From Strigamia acuminata (taxonomy: Eukaryota > Arthropoda > Chilopoda > Geophilomorpha > Linotaeniidae), in assembly GCA_949358305.1 (NCBI GenBank), contig OX442315.1:9698427-9762426 (forward strand): a DNA stretch of 64,000 bases. Direction: 5' to 3'. Shown here in pieces: positions 11,089-22,112 of this stretch. The notes under the pieces are model-generated. The model did not search any database. It had not been told where the DNA came from and saw only the letters and a list, made by a program, of their open reading frames with translations. Made by a program: the position numbers and the translations under genes. The stretch's first letter is position 1. Every line of letters begins with the position of its first letter.

Positions 11089-12131
11089 TGGCGGACCCAA
11101 AAACAGTTTTGACTGATCTTCTCAAGGGTATTTTGATACAAAAGCGCGAAGTTGTTTGTTATGATACGGAAAAAGGTAACATTGACCAATGGCTTGTGGC
11201 TTATGAAGCTACAATAGCATCAGATGATGAACGAGTGAAACAATTGCCGTTAGCCTTTAAGACTGACGGACTGGCATGGTTTGTGGAACAATATAAAACG
11301 AATCCAACCTGGACTTGGAAAGAATGGAAGCCACAAATCGAAAAGAAGTTCAGGAAAAGCCAGGAAAATGTATTGAACACTCTTCATTTTATGAGGCATA
11401 CAGAAGGAAAAGCCGATGCATTTATGAAGAAAGTCTTGGCCGAATGTGCTTATGCGCGACCAGAATTGCCTGAGAATTTGAAGCTTAACTATGTTTATCA
11501 AGGATTGAAGCCCGAAATGCAAAAAATGTTGATTACTGTATTCCCGAAGACGTTGGCGGATATGGAAGAGAGAATTAAGTTATTTGAAAGTCATAAGATA
11601 AAAGATCCAGCGGATGTTCTACTCGCGGCATTTAAAAAAATCGTGGATGAAAAGGTGATCCCAGTAACAGCAGGTAAACTGAGTGGAACTGTGGGGACCC
11701 AACCAACCCACGCCGAGTTGTTAGCTGAAGTTGCTGATTTGAAACAGCGATTATTGGAAGCTGAGTCAGTGGATTTGCTGGATGAAGAGTCGATATTGAT
11801 ACAAAATCAGTGGTATGCGCCAATAAAGAATAGGGGACAGTATAATCAAGGAGGTAGAAGTAGAGGTGGTAGACAAGGCTTTAATCCTAATTATAATAAT
11901 TATAATACTAACAATAGTAATAATTCTAATAACCGTTCATGCGGATGTTATCATCATTTCAGCTGTGAGTTTTACAATCCACCCAGGCAACAACAACAAC
12001 AGCAACAACAGCAACAGGAAAGAGGTGGAAGTAACAGCTGGAAGTGGAACAAAAAGAGGAGAAGAGGTGATAATCCAAGTGGAAATCCTAATCCTCAGGC
12101 GCAGATGAAGGACCAAAATTCGAAAAACTAG
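10782..12131 (+). CDS. gag: Gag of the Ulp1-carrying gypsy element
   Basis: The frame is open from about 10773 to the TAG at 12129-12131. The first in-frame ATG is 11089 (context CAAGATGGCGG), so translation probably starts there, giving about 347 residues; a non-AUG start or splicing could add the upstream part. The capsid-like region contains WLVAYEA, WFVEQYK and the spaced WKEWKPQIEKKF typical of retrotransposon Gag. The C-terminal tail is Gly/Arg/Asn-rich with a Gln run at 11988-12015 and ends in a Lys/Arg-rich segment. There is no normal CCHC knuckle, only a cysteine/histidine cluster CGCYHHFSC (about 11940). The frame ends AAA AAC TAG at a candidate frameshift site leading into pol. Confidence 0.82.
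   Translation: MDQPVKLSQAQTDNLLDLKNQELERELVRTVDDSKVAFRKRKTTSQSEPGIDEVEQNTSTLDDKLAFATPLKFAQSKSFQSVFELLTPVKLKESTSKGTLSKMADPKTVLTDLLKGILIQKREVVCYDTEKGNIDQWLVAYEATIASDDERVKQLPLAFKTDGLAWFVEQYKTNPTWTWKEWKPQIEKKFRKSQENVLNTLHFMRHTEGKADAFMKKVLAECAYARPELPENLKLNYVYQGLKPEMQKMLITVFPKTLADMEERIKLFESHKIKDPADVLLAAFKKIVDEKVIPVTAGKLSGTVGTQPTHAELLAEVADLKQRLLEAESVDLLDEESILIQNQWYAPIKNRGQYNQGGRSRGGRQGFNPNYNNYNTNNSNNSNNRSCGCYHHFSCEFYNPPRQQQQQQQQQQERGGSNSWKWNKKRRRGDNPSGNPNPQAQMKDQNSKN
12122..12128 (+). promoter_or_regulatory. Candidate -1 ribosomal frameshift site gag-pol
   Basis: In the gag frame the last sense codons are AAA AAC before TAG, preceded by G: heptamer G-AAA-AAC. A shift of -1 gives GAA AAA CTA, which is exactly the pol frame, and that frame is open from here into protease. 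The first base departs from the ideal A-AAA-AAC. The other full-length gypsy here has the ideal form at the same place. Confidence 0.6.
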
Positions 12132-15100
12132 TTGGACGGCCACAGAGAAATTGTTGCCACCCAAAGAAAAGGAAAAGACAAAAGAAGAACAGTAAGATAG
12201 TTATAATTGACGTTCAGGTATCAGAGTCATTGTTGGAGATCCCGGTAATTGTAAAAGAAGTGGAAATAAAAGCAGTAATGGACACTGGAGCCAAACGGAA
12301 CCTTTTGAGCGAAGAAGTGGCAATAGCCCTTCAATTGGATTATTCACCCAGCCCTAACATTAGGCTACGTGGGATAGGAAAGGATTTGGTAGTTCCAGTG
12401 GGTAAAGCAAAAATGAACATTGCAATTGGAAAACTGACCTATAAAGTGGAAGTGTTAATAGTGTCAGGATTTCATCATCAGCTTTTATTGGGGGATCCAT
12501 TCATGAGGTCAACGAGAACTGTCGTCGATTATGATTTACAAAAAATCTTTGTGGGCCGGAACAATGATAGTGGAGTAGAAAAAGCAGTTTTTCCAATAAA
12601 CAAAACATTTTCGGACCAGAGTTATGTCGCCAGAGTGATGAAGAATATTTCAATTCTACCAATGCATGAATGTGTTATACCAGTTTATTTGAATACAAAA
12701 TTAACCACAGAAATGTTTATGGAACCTCTAGGAAATGTAATAGATAGGTTTGGAATTTTGTGTTGTAAAACATTAACAAATTTTGAGTATGGTAAAGGAG
12801 TTCTGCGTGTGGCTAATCCAACGAACAAATCAGTCTTTTTGAAGGAGAAATCTGCAATTGGTAAGGCGTATTACATCATTGAGATTGGGTTGTTGGATGA
12901 AAAGCAAGTGCATTGCTCTGACTCCTCAACCAAAGCGGTTGAGTTGACAGATGAAAAGCAAGTGCATTGCTTTGACTTTGACTCCTCAATTGCTAAAAAT
13001 AAAATGAACAAAAGCCAACAAGAGCAGATGAAACAGTTACTTCAGAAGAACCAGGATAGATTTGCAGCCACAGACAAAGACTTAGGTAGAGTAACAACAT
13101 TTAAACACAGAATTAATACGGGGGACCATGATCCAATACATTTGCAGCCTTATAGACGTTCAATCGCAGAAAAAGAAGTAGAGGCAGAAGAGACCAGAAA
13201 GTTGCTTGAGATGGGAGTCATTAGGGAGTCAGAAAGTCCATGGAGTGCACCAGTACTTCTCATCAAGAAAAGAGACGGTAAATGGAGGTTTTGTGTCGAT
13301 TGGAGGAGGTTGAACGCGATCACAAAGAAAATGGTATACCCACTGCCCAGAATTGACGATACGTTGGACCAACTGGCAGGGGCCCAGTATTTTTCGATGA
13401 TGGATCTTATTCAAGGATATTATCAAGTCGAAATAGATGAACAAGATCGTAAAAAAACAGCGTTCACCACTTCAAGCGGACATTTTGAGTTTAACGTCCT
13501 AGGAATGGGATTATGTAATAGCCCAGCTGCGTTTCAAAAATTGATGAACAAAGTGCTTGGTAATCTTCTTGGTAAGGTCTGTATAACCTATATTGACGAC
13601 CTTATCATATTCTCAAAAACATTTGACCAACATCTTCAGGATCTTGATGCTGTCTTCAGTAAACTGCGTTAGGCAAACTTGAAGGTCAAATTGAGTAAGT
13701 GCACATTTGGTACTAATACCATCAAATATTTAGGCCACATTGTTGATTCTGATGGAGTGTCACCTGATCCACGGAACTTAGAAAGTGTTGCTAAATTTCC
13801 AAAACCAACAAATTTAAAGCAGTTGAGAGGGTTTTTGGGTTTATGTTCGTATTATCGAAAGTTTATTCCAGGATTTGCGGACGTATCCAAGCCCTTAGCC
13901 AACTTAACTCGCAAAGATGAAGCTTTTGATTGGGGACCACCACAGGAAACAGCGTTTAAGGCCTTACGAACAGCTTTAGTTACGGTACCAGTTTTGGCAC
14001 ATCCAAATTTCGCTGAGCCATTCATTGTATCTACGGATGCAAGTGCTTATGGACTTGGTGCAATTTTGAAGCAGCGTATTAACAAGCAAGAACATGTGAT
14101 TTGTTACGCCAGTCGATTATTATGTACAGCGGAACAGAACTATAATGCCACCGAAAGAGAATGTTTAGCCATAATATTCGGCATTAACAAGTTTAGATCA
14201 TATCTTTACGGTAGGAAATTTACCATTGTAACAGACCATTCTGCGTTACAATGGCTGAGTAGGGTGAAGAATCCCAACGGTAGGTTGGCCAGGTGGAGTT
14301 TACAACTGGTAGATTATGACTACGATGTGGTGCACAAGTCAGGCAAGAAGCACACGGATGCAGATGCTCTTAGCCGAATCCAAGAAGAGAGTGGTGAGGA
14401 AGAAAAAGAAATTATTCCCTTATTACTTCTCGAAAAACTCAACTTACCTGTCGAACAGCGTAAGGACGAGAAAATTTTGGAGATCATCACCGCAATGGAG
14501 AATATTGAGCAACTTCCAAGGAACAGGAAACGTCCTTTAAAACAGTTTGTTATTCTGGATAACATTTTGTTTAGAAAGAAAAATTACAATTCTCTAAACA
14601 TGGAAGGGAACCTTTTAGTAGTACCGCAGCATTTATGTAAGCAAGTGTTAGAAGAAATGCATGACGGGCTCGTAGGTGCTCATTTCGGCCTAAACAAGAC
14701 GTGGAAAAGGATTAGAGTAAGATTCTTTTGGCCGAGGATATATAGGGACGTAAGGAATTACGTACTCTCTTGTCCACATTGCGCAGGTAGTAAGTCCATG
14801 ACCACTCCACATAAAGGTTTATTACAACCTTGGTCGACGATTTCAAGACCGTTCGAGAGGATTGGTATAGACACGTTAGGAAGCTTTCCAGTTTCAAACA
14901 GTGGAAATAAGTTTGTTTTTGTCATAACTGATTACTTGTCGCGTGCAGTCATCGCTAGAGCGGCTCCAGCATGCACAGCGTTGGAAGCAGCAAAAACTCT
15001 TGTATTCGAGGTAATGCTCAAAGAGGGAAGTTCACGCGAGATACTCAGCGATAAGGGGACGGAGTACAGGAACGAAATGATCAATGAAGTATCAGCACTG

Positions 15101-16183
15101 TTTAAATCCCAGCATAAATCTACTTCCGGGTATCACCCAAGAACCAACGGGTTGACGGAAAGATTTAATGCAACGTTTGCTAAAATGTTGACATGTTACA
15201 CTAATAAAGATCATACAGATTGGGATGAATTTTTACCATTTGTCATTTTCTCCTATAATTCAGCAGTCCATGAAACAACTGGATATACCCCATATTATTT
15301 GTTGAAAGGTTATGAAGTTGATTTGAGTGTGGACGTGAACTTGAACCTTCCTCGAAAGGAATTCACTCTTCGCACTTCTAAATTCATGCGGGAGATGCGG
15401 AAAATTGCCAATGAAAGACTAAAATGGCAGAGTGAGAAGAGCAAGAGAAGATTTGATTTGGACAGAATTGTGGTGGAATTCGAACCACGAGAATTGGTTT
15501 ACTTGAAAACCCCAAATAGGAAAGTAGGGTTAAGTGAAAAACTCCTGCCACCATTTTCTGGACCATATGAAATAGTTAGACGCACAGCGCCAAACGATTA
15601 TGAAGTAAGGAATTCATCACGAAAGAAAACTAGCATTGTCAATGTTGAGCGTTTAAAACCATACAAGCCACGAGAGGAAATTCCAGAAACTATTCTGCAG
15701 GATTTACCACCCAAGAAAGTAACATTTTCTGATGAAGTGCAAGAAAATTCGCAAAAAGACGATCAAAAAGCAGAAATTGTGAAGAAAGACGAAGATTTGC
15801 GAAATAAGCCGAAATTAGGTGCAAAGGAAAGATTCATTACTGACGAGGATCAGATATCATTGAAATCACTCTTTGAATCTGAAGATGAAACGTCAGAATT
15901 CCCGGTTCCAACTGAAAGGGAACGATTGAAGGCACTATACGGGCCGAAAGAAATTGAGGAACGTCGAGTGAAAAAGGAAGTTGATTTAGAACGGCAAAAT
16001 CAGTTGCTAAAATTGTCGCCAGACGAAAGCAAGAAGAATCGATCGCAGAAACCATACCAGGTGTCGCAAGTGCTGTTAGCGTTGATACGCATGCGCGACG
16101 TCCGGTTGAAAGTGATTTCCGGTCACGACGACTTAGATCGCAACCACGCCAAGATTACACTGCATTTTACTAGCTTTCCTTGA
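12122..16183 (+). pseudogene. pol: gypsy Pol (PR-RT-RNase H-IN) with one internal TAG
   Basis: The pol frame is in -1 relative to gag and is open upstream into the end of gag. It has no obvious own ATG, which fits a frameshift fusion. Domains: aspartic protease with DTGAK at 12281; RT with SMMDLIQGYYQ and YIDD at 13589-13600; an in-frame TAG at 13670-13672 (reading KLR-stop-ANLK, where Gln is likely); RNase H with STDASAYGLGA (about 14032); integrase with the HHCC zinc region (about 14680-14800) and catalytic Asp codons at 14870 and 15050 and Glu at 15158; then a charged Lys/Glu-rich tail. Synthesis would stop within RT, so the copy is defective unless the stop is suppressed. Confidence 0.93.
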
Positions 16184-16734
16184 GTGAACGCAAGTTATTT
16201 GCAATGAGCAAAGGGAATTGCTATTTTTCGAGACGTGATTGACGAGGATTTTGTGTAGTTTCGGTGAAAGTAGGTACTTTTAATTGACGAAAGTTGAAAT
16301 GAACGTAGGCGAGACGTGATGTGATTTTGATGTAGTATTTTCTTGTTTTCGAGGCGAACGCAAGTTATTTGCAGTGAACCGAGAATAACTTGAATTTACT
16401 TGATGATTTGAAGAGATTTAAGACATTTTTCATGGATTTTGGAGGATATTAATAAAAGTCCCGAAAGTGAGCAAAACGAAACAAATCTATCGCCATTTTT
16501 CCAGCGAATAAAGCGAACTTTGCACATTTTCGAAATGTTAACTTAGCATTTAATTTTAAAAGTCAATAGAAATAGCTTTGAATATTTAATTGGTTTAGAT
16601 GAAATAATTTGAATATTGTATAAAGTTAGAGACTTAATGAAATTTAGACAAATCGATTGTATACATGAATTATATTGGTCATTAATGAATTTTAATTAAT
16701 GAATTTAATTTATTTTTGCACATATTAGACTTGA
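16184..16734 (+). other. Spacer between pol and the Ulp1-like ORF
   Basis: No ORF seen. A motif GAACGCAAGTTATTTGCA is present twice (about 16187-16204 and 16361-16378). AT-rich just before the next ATG. A splice acceptor for a subgenomic mRNA could lie here, but I cannot single one out. Confidence 0.5.
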
Positions 16735-18096
16735 ATGGACGATATGACGGGAAAGTTCAGTCGGATGGATGTGAAAGACAGCTCGGACGAAGACGACAAT
16801 ATTTCCGTGTGTTCGGGAGTTTCAACCCAGATGTTTGACTTGTACGATAGTAACTCAGAGTTGGAGCACTTGGATGTCTTGGCGGAAGAGGAGGACATTG
16901 CAACTGTTACCATTAAGCCATTGTCCGAGCTGGTAACATTCAAGCGACCATTTTCTGATCGCAAAGAACTCGGTGCGCGGCCGAAAGTATATGACACACC
17001 ATTGACGCCCGCGCAGCTCAGCAAAATAGGACGGCGTAAACGTTGTGAGCAGAGGAGACGAACTGCGGACACGGTGGAGAAGCGTGCGTTTACTGAAAAA
17101 GGACTTCAAGTCATCAAGAAGCAGGCTGAGAAGACAGTAACCCGAAATGAGAAGCGTCTTGCAGAGCTTAGAATTGAGCAGCGCTGTATGACCGAGGAGG
17201 TGAAGAAAAAAGGGTTGAAAGGCCTTGATGGACGTCTGATGTTCGAGGCATGGTTTCGAGCAGCAGATAAGTTGTTGCAATATGAGGCTAAGATTCGTCG
17301 CAACATCCAACGAGCAAAGGCACTCGGACGCCGGGAATTTAAATTAGACCAATGTGTGATTTTGCCCAAGGAATTGGTGCTTTATCGCGTCCGTTTACGA
17401 GGAGACCAGCAAATGGAGGCGTTGGAAGCGACGGTAGCTTTTAGTTACCGACCAAAGCATGAAACAGCAATCACCATGTCAGATGACCCGTCCATAATAA
17501 TAACCAACAGCGAAATGGCGTCTCTTGGACACCTTGCGCCAGGTGAAAAGGCTTGGGTTCATCCAAGTGTGATTGACCATTATTTGCGGATGCTCGCGAA
17601 GTTTAACGAACGAGTATGGGCAGTCAGATTCGACTTTGTCGAGATGATACTGGACCCGAAACGGTTTCCGGAAGCGAGAAGATGGATGAAGAAAACCCAT
17701 GATCATTATGGGAAATCAATTTGGATTTTTCCAATACCGGAAATCGATCACTGGCAGCTATTCGTGGTCGATTGGACCAAATTTCCAACGCAGGTAACGC
17801 TTTATGATCCGAGCGGGGTTCTGACTTTCAGTTGCCCTGCTTGGGAGCGTGTGCATAATTGTATTATCGGAGCTGGGATGGTTTTTCCACGGGGCTATGA
17901 GAAGTGGGACCCGTCCCGCATGCAACAGCTTGACGGCGATAGCTGCGGGCCCACTATCTTATATTTTGCCCGCCGATATATCGAAGACAGGGACAACATG
18001 CGCCATGGCCACCCGATCGATTTGCGCCAGCGTATAGTGTACGAGATCTTACACGAGAAGTTGATCCCATTCGAGAAGGAGGAAAACCAGCCTTAA
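16735..18096 (+). CDS. Ulp1/C48-type cysteine protease-like protein in env position
   Basis: An intact 453-residue ORF starting at ATG 16735. Residues 1-60 are acidic. Residues about 90-220 are rich in Lys, Arg and Glu and look helical. The C-terminal third has the arrangement of Ulp1/SENP and adenain-like cysteine proteases: His339 in DHWQLFVVDW, Asp358 in LYDPSG, Gln398 in QQLDGDSCGP and Cys404, six residues after the Gln as in Ulp1. Known members cleave SUMO-like or viral polyprotein substrates. Here the target is unknown; it could be Gag, Pol or a host SUMO conjugate. It lies after pol and before the polypurine tract and 3' LTR, on the element's strand, where some gypsy elements carry env. 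It has no signal peptide or membrane segment, so it is not Env-like. The frame is free of stops although pol carries one. Fold call fairly firm; function inferred. Confidence 0.78.
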   Translation: MDDMTGKFSRMDVKDSSDEDDNISVCSGVSTQMFDLYDSNSELEHLDVLAEEEDIATVTIKPLSELVTFKRPFSDRKELGARPKVYDTPLTPAQLSKIGRRKRCEQRRRTADTVEKRAFTEKGLQVIKKQAEKTVTRNEKRLAELRIEQRCMTEEVKKKGLKGLDGRLMFEAWFRAADKLLQYEAKIRRNIQRAKALGRREFKLDQCVILPKELVLYRVRLRGDQQMEALEATVAFSYRPKHETAITMSDDPSIIITNSEMASLGHLAPGEKAWVHPSVIDHYLRMLAKFNERVWAVRFDFVEMILDPKRFPEARRWMKKTHDHYGKSIWIFPIPEIDHWQLFVVDWTKFPTQVTLYDPSGVLTFSCPAWERVHNCIIGAGMVFPRGYEKWDPSRMQQLDGDSCGPTILYFARRYIEDRDNMRHGHPIDLRQRIVYEILHEKLIPFEKEENQP

Positions 18097-18571
18097 TTGG
18101 ACATTAAGTGTTGTGTGAAATTATTTTTTTTGTGTATTATTTGTTTTTATTGTTTTGTCGATGATGTGAGCCCAGGTGTACTGGAGCAAGCAGAGATATT
18201 ATTTTTACTTATTATTTGAAGTTGATATTGTTTTTTTTTATTTTGTCATTGTTTTCATTTTCATTCACATTGAATGTAATGTACATTGTTTTCTTTGAAT
18301 TATTTAGTTTTGATAGAAAATTGGAAAACTGTAAACAAAAAAAGTAATATAAGCATGTAAAAATACCAAAAAGTGTTGATTTTGAAAGTGTATTTTGTAA
18401 TACTTGAAACGATATTCTGAATTTCAGAGCGTGAATTTGTTTTAATTTATCTTTAATTTAAAGTGTATATTATTGTAAATGAGCATGGATAACGCATACC
18501 AAGAGAATGAATAACACGTGTTTAACCAGATTTATTTTGTTTTTGAGGTCCAAAAAGCTAAAAGAGGGGGC
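18097..18571 (+). other. 3' untranslated region and polypurine tract
   Basis: T-rich non-coding sequence ending in the purine run AAAAGAGGGGG (18560-18570) next to the 3' LTR, the expected plus-strand primer. Confidence 0.75.
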
Positions 18572-19058
18572 TGTTACGCGGTTGGCGAGCACACTGTAAG
18601 CCAGTTGTCGCCACCACGTTTCCGTACTCATTTGATCTGAATTAACTCATTAAATTCCCAATAGAGTTCGCCTTAAGCGAATGAGGTAATCAGTTTACCT
18701 ATCAATCACTAATAGAACAACCCAAACCTATTTAAGTCTGGGTTTGACTCAGAGATGACACAGAGCTTGTCAGGCAGTTATTGCAGTGGCATCTCAAGGT
18801 TTTAATGTGATAGATTTAGTGTTATTCATGCTCATAGAATTAAGATAGTTTTAGTTTAGGTTTAGGTTAGTCTTAAGTTAATTATCATTTGGAATTGCTT
18901 TATGTTTTATAACAGAATAAATATATTTCATATTATTTGAACATAACCAATGAGTCCTTCTTATTTACACCCCAAGTCATTGAATAAATGCAATTAGAAC
19001 TCAGTTTAATAAATAGTCTTTTACGTGGTCAAACAGTAGTCAGTCTGGCCACGTAACA
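18572..19058 (+). repeat. 3' LTR of the Ulp1-carrying gypsy element
   Basis: 487 bp, TGTTACGCGG...CACGTAACA, uninterrupted. It shows the empty sites for the copia and solo-LTR insertions in the 5' copy. Followed by ATAT of the target duplication. Confidence 0.95.
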
Positions 19059-19062
19059 ATAT

Positions 19063-20252
19063 ACAGTACCGCAAGATGTTCCTGTTTACAATTCATTCAA
19101 GCTTGATCAAGTGATTACAATAATGGACGTGATTACTGTCTCAACAATGAAATGCAAAAGGTTTATTAAAAATAATAAAAAAAAAATTATCACTTATACA
19201 GGCATGTTTTGTTTTATACCAGCATGCCGGGAAAAAATTTTTGTATGCAATTTTAATAACCTGGTAAACCCATGGCCAACGGAAAAGATGTGAGATAATA
19301 CGGCATGTTCGATAATGTTAGTGATTACACATCAAGAATACACAGCTTTTCACAAGTGATATCAATCCCACGATGCAATGCTTACACAAAAGATAATCTC
19401 GTTCACAGGATAATTACATATAAAAACTCTCTAAAACAAACACTAGTGGAAGTGACATCACAAAATATAAACACAAACACCAAAACACATGTAAAACACA
19501 ACATTTTGTGTGCAGATTAATTGAAGTGTTTTGAATTTGTGTTTACAAAATTTCTGCTCTACAAATGCCATTAAAAGACACAATCCTCCCTAAACAATCA
19601 ACTAAAACGCTACATTTGAAGTGTTTGTGTTTTGGCATGTTTTTGGGCCAAAAACACAAACATTTGAGGAAATGACATCCCCAAACCAAAACACAAACAT
19701 CTAAAACACTTAAAACACACTTTTGAAATGCAGCTAGTCGTGTGCAATAACAGACATCAACTGTGTGGTACAATAAATTGAATAACGGGATCAGGTGTTA
19801 CTTTACAATTCATTTTATAAATAACGGTTAGTGTAAACTTACTGAAAAAAAAATAACTGAATGTTTTTTTTTACATGGCAAAAAATTTACGATACAAAGT
19901 ACTACCTGTACAGCAAATTTAAGGAATTATTTTTAAGACTGTGCAAGATGGCTTCTCTGCAGACCTGTGAGCTGTTTCCCTTTAAAGCGGCGAGCAACTT
20001 CTCTGAAGAGCAACTTCTGTGCGGAGCAACTTCTATGCAGAGTGGCCTCTGTGTAGCTATTTCCATTAAAATTTAAGAAAATTAATTTTAAAGCATCATT
20101 GTTTCTGCAAAACAATTTCAATTATGTGTCTTAACGTGTTTCAATGTGTCTTAAAATAATGCTTATTGTAAGTTTGCAGTGTTCAATGGTGTTCATTCAG
20201 AATTTTTGTTATTGACTTTAGCCTTTATGTTTATAATTTTGATTCTTTCAAG
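19063..20252. other. AT-rich non-coding DNA
   Basis: No supported gene. About 19430-19730 is rich in AAACACAAAC/GTTTGTGTTTT blocks in both orientations, including a hairpin around TTTTGGCATGTTTTTGGGCCAAAAACA (centred near 19645). This suggests the remains of a palindromic element. Confidence 0.5.
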
Positions 20253-20354
20253 GAATGCTGAAAGCTAGATTTGGTATAGATGATTTGACTAAAGGCCCAA
20301 AAAAAAGAATGACTTTTGAGCAAGAAGAAGAAATTAGGATACATATGTTTGCTT
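20253..20354 (+). other. Orphan exon candidate
   Basis: An AG acceptor preceded by a T-rich tract (ends 20252) and a strong donor GTAAGT (20355-20360) bound a 102-base open stretch. It encodes FGIDDLTKGPKKRMTFEQEE and a few more residues. The basic-then-acidic pattern resembles the linker before a Tc5/pogo or CENP-B-type helix-turn-helix, but that is only a resemblance. I found no partner exon. Confidence 0.35.
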
Positions 20355-20901
20355 GTAAGTTGATTGATTTGTGAGTACAAGTACAATTAAATTCTGGATT
20401 AACACTCATTAAGATCCAAAGCACAAAGATAAAATCCACTAAATTTCAATTCCACTTAATCAGGATCAATCCAACTTACTAACTAATGTAGCATTCCTTA
20501 ACTAGCACCAACATAGATAGTTTTAATCATATATACAAACCAACCCATAACTTAATAACTTAATTTTATTCTCATTCTCCATGTTCACAGATTTTAGTTT
20601 GTAATATTATTGTAATCTATTTTCATTTCATTTTTAAAGGGTATAAACCACATCTACCACGACAACCAGGTGCTCATGTGCTGATGGGATCAAACGTACG
20701 ACGGCAAATACACGGGTAAAACACAAAAAATCACAAACATCAATAACATTTAATGAAAATCAACTGTTATAGTATTAATCAAAATGTATTGAATAAATCA
20801 AATTGGAAAATATTATTTTTGTTTTTAAAATATTATAATTATAATGATAATTAGTTTTATTTATTTTGATAAATGAATATATCTACACTGTTCACACCTT
20901 G

Positions 20902-21066
20902 TTCACACCACCACCAACAACAACAACAACTCCATTCGATAAGAGTTTGAAGAGTTTCTGGCCAATAGACTGGTTATTAAGGTAGTTCAGTACGTATGAG
21001 TGAGGGGAAGTGTCGAAGGCCTCACACACGTATGTCTTGGCCTGGTGGAAGAGGTTTTGGAGGTCA
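20902..21066 (-). other. Second orphan exon candidate
   Basis: On the minus strand a TTTTTTCCAG acceptor-like tract is followed by an open frame of about 54 codons (CDLQNLFHQAKTYVCEAFDT..., ending LFKLLSNG and then a Val/Gly run from a CAA/CCA microsatellite) up to TGA near 20902. The composition looks protein-like. I do not recognise the family. The acceptor overlaps the CACTGGAAAAAA repeat end, so the border may be the repeat rather than a splice site. Confidence 0.35.
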
Positions 21067-21246
21067 CACACTGGAAAAAATATGGTTTTACAAATAATAA
21101 ATGCTCCAAAAGTTAACGTGTAAATGTCAGGTTTACAGTTTTTGTGAAGTTGTTGTTAAATCGAAGAAAAATTAGACATTTAACAGTGTATTTACACACT
21201 TCTTACATTTCATGTGTAAATTAGACATTTACATTAAATTTAATTT
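21067..21246 (+). repeat. Dispersed repeat end (CACTGGAAAAAA type)
   Basis: Begins CACTGGAAAAAATATGG and keeps the block order of 1341-1410 in the opposite orientation. It contains several GTGTAAAT/ATTTACAC inverted motifs (21115-21235). Broken off by the LTR relic that starts at 21247. Confidence 0.55.
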
Positions 21247-22112
21247 TGTGACGATTCTACTTTTGGCTGATTTATCAACCATTTAAAAGAGATAAAACTA
21301 TTGGAACAAGACATTGTTAAACCTAACAATAACCTGACCGAGATAAGATACGAAATGTGTGCGGAGCGAGTAAATAACAGAATAAGACAAACTTACAGTT
21401 TTACATGTTTATTAACGAGATACAACTGGATCTGGGTTCTGAGCACATGTAAATGGGGGGCATCAACTGGTTGAGGATCCGGGTGGGCCAAGGGATAGGG
21501 CTGGCTTCGCGGCATTGGCACAAAGAACGCTACGGAGACGTATTCGGTTTCGTGGCACAAACGACGATGAATGCGAAAAATGCTTCGCATTCGCTGAGAT
21601 CTAAATCTGCCGATCATTCAATCGAATGATTCAGACTTTGAACAAAACTAAAACTATAAAAATGCAACAAATAAAAGTTTGTTATTATTTTTATGGGCGG
21701 GGACAGTCTAGATGGTTTTACAACCATCACGGGAGAGTTTTGAGGTCTCCATCCGCCAGCATGCCTTACGATGACAGGATCTTGTGATCAAGCACCGGGT
21801 AATTAATTAACATATAAGTGGATTACCATTATCCAGGTATTTGTTTAGCACGGTATTAGAATACCGTTCACGGGCTACCAATCCGGCGTGTTGCCTGTAT
21901 AAAGGCCCTTCATTGACTACAGACAATACTGCCTGTATCACAGAAGGACCAACAAGCTACATAAGTAACAGGACCCGGGAGTATGTTTCACTGACTGTAG
22001 ACATAAATGTCCAATACACAGAGGATCAACGGTCACCTAAGTAACAGAACCTGAGAATATGGTTTACAACAACCATCCGTACTTCAAGGGAAGCAGTTAG
22101 TTGAGTTAGTTT
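21247..22112 (-). mobile_element. Old, truncated LTR of the 1749-bp gypsy family
   Basis: The plus strand begins TGTGACGATTCTACTTTTGG, the complement of the 3' end of the 1749-bp LTRs, and the similarity can be followed in order to about 22110. Blocks kept include the GGATCC...CATCAACTGGTTGAGGATCC region, CATCCGCCAGCATGCCTTAC and CACGGGCTACCAA. It has many substitutions and indels, so it is much older than the copies at 27288-41941. Its far end is missing; the satellite starts where similarity stops. Confidence 0.82.

Larger units (their letters stand above)
2679..19058 (+). mobile_element. Ty3/gypsy retrotransposon carrying a Ulp1-like ORF, with nested insertions
   Basis: Paired 487-bp LTRs (TGTTAYGCGG...CACGTAACA) bracket gag, pol and an extra ORF. 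The 4-bp TSD ATAT is at 2675-2678 and 19059-19062. After removal of the copia element and the solo LTR from the 5' LTR, the element is about 9.4 kb. Order: LTR, primer site, gag, -1 frameshift site, pol (PR-RT-RH-IN), Ulp1-like ORF, polypurine tract, LTR. Pol has one in-frame TAG, so this copy is probably dead or relies on suppression. Confidence 0.92.
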
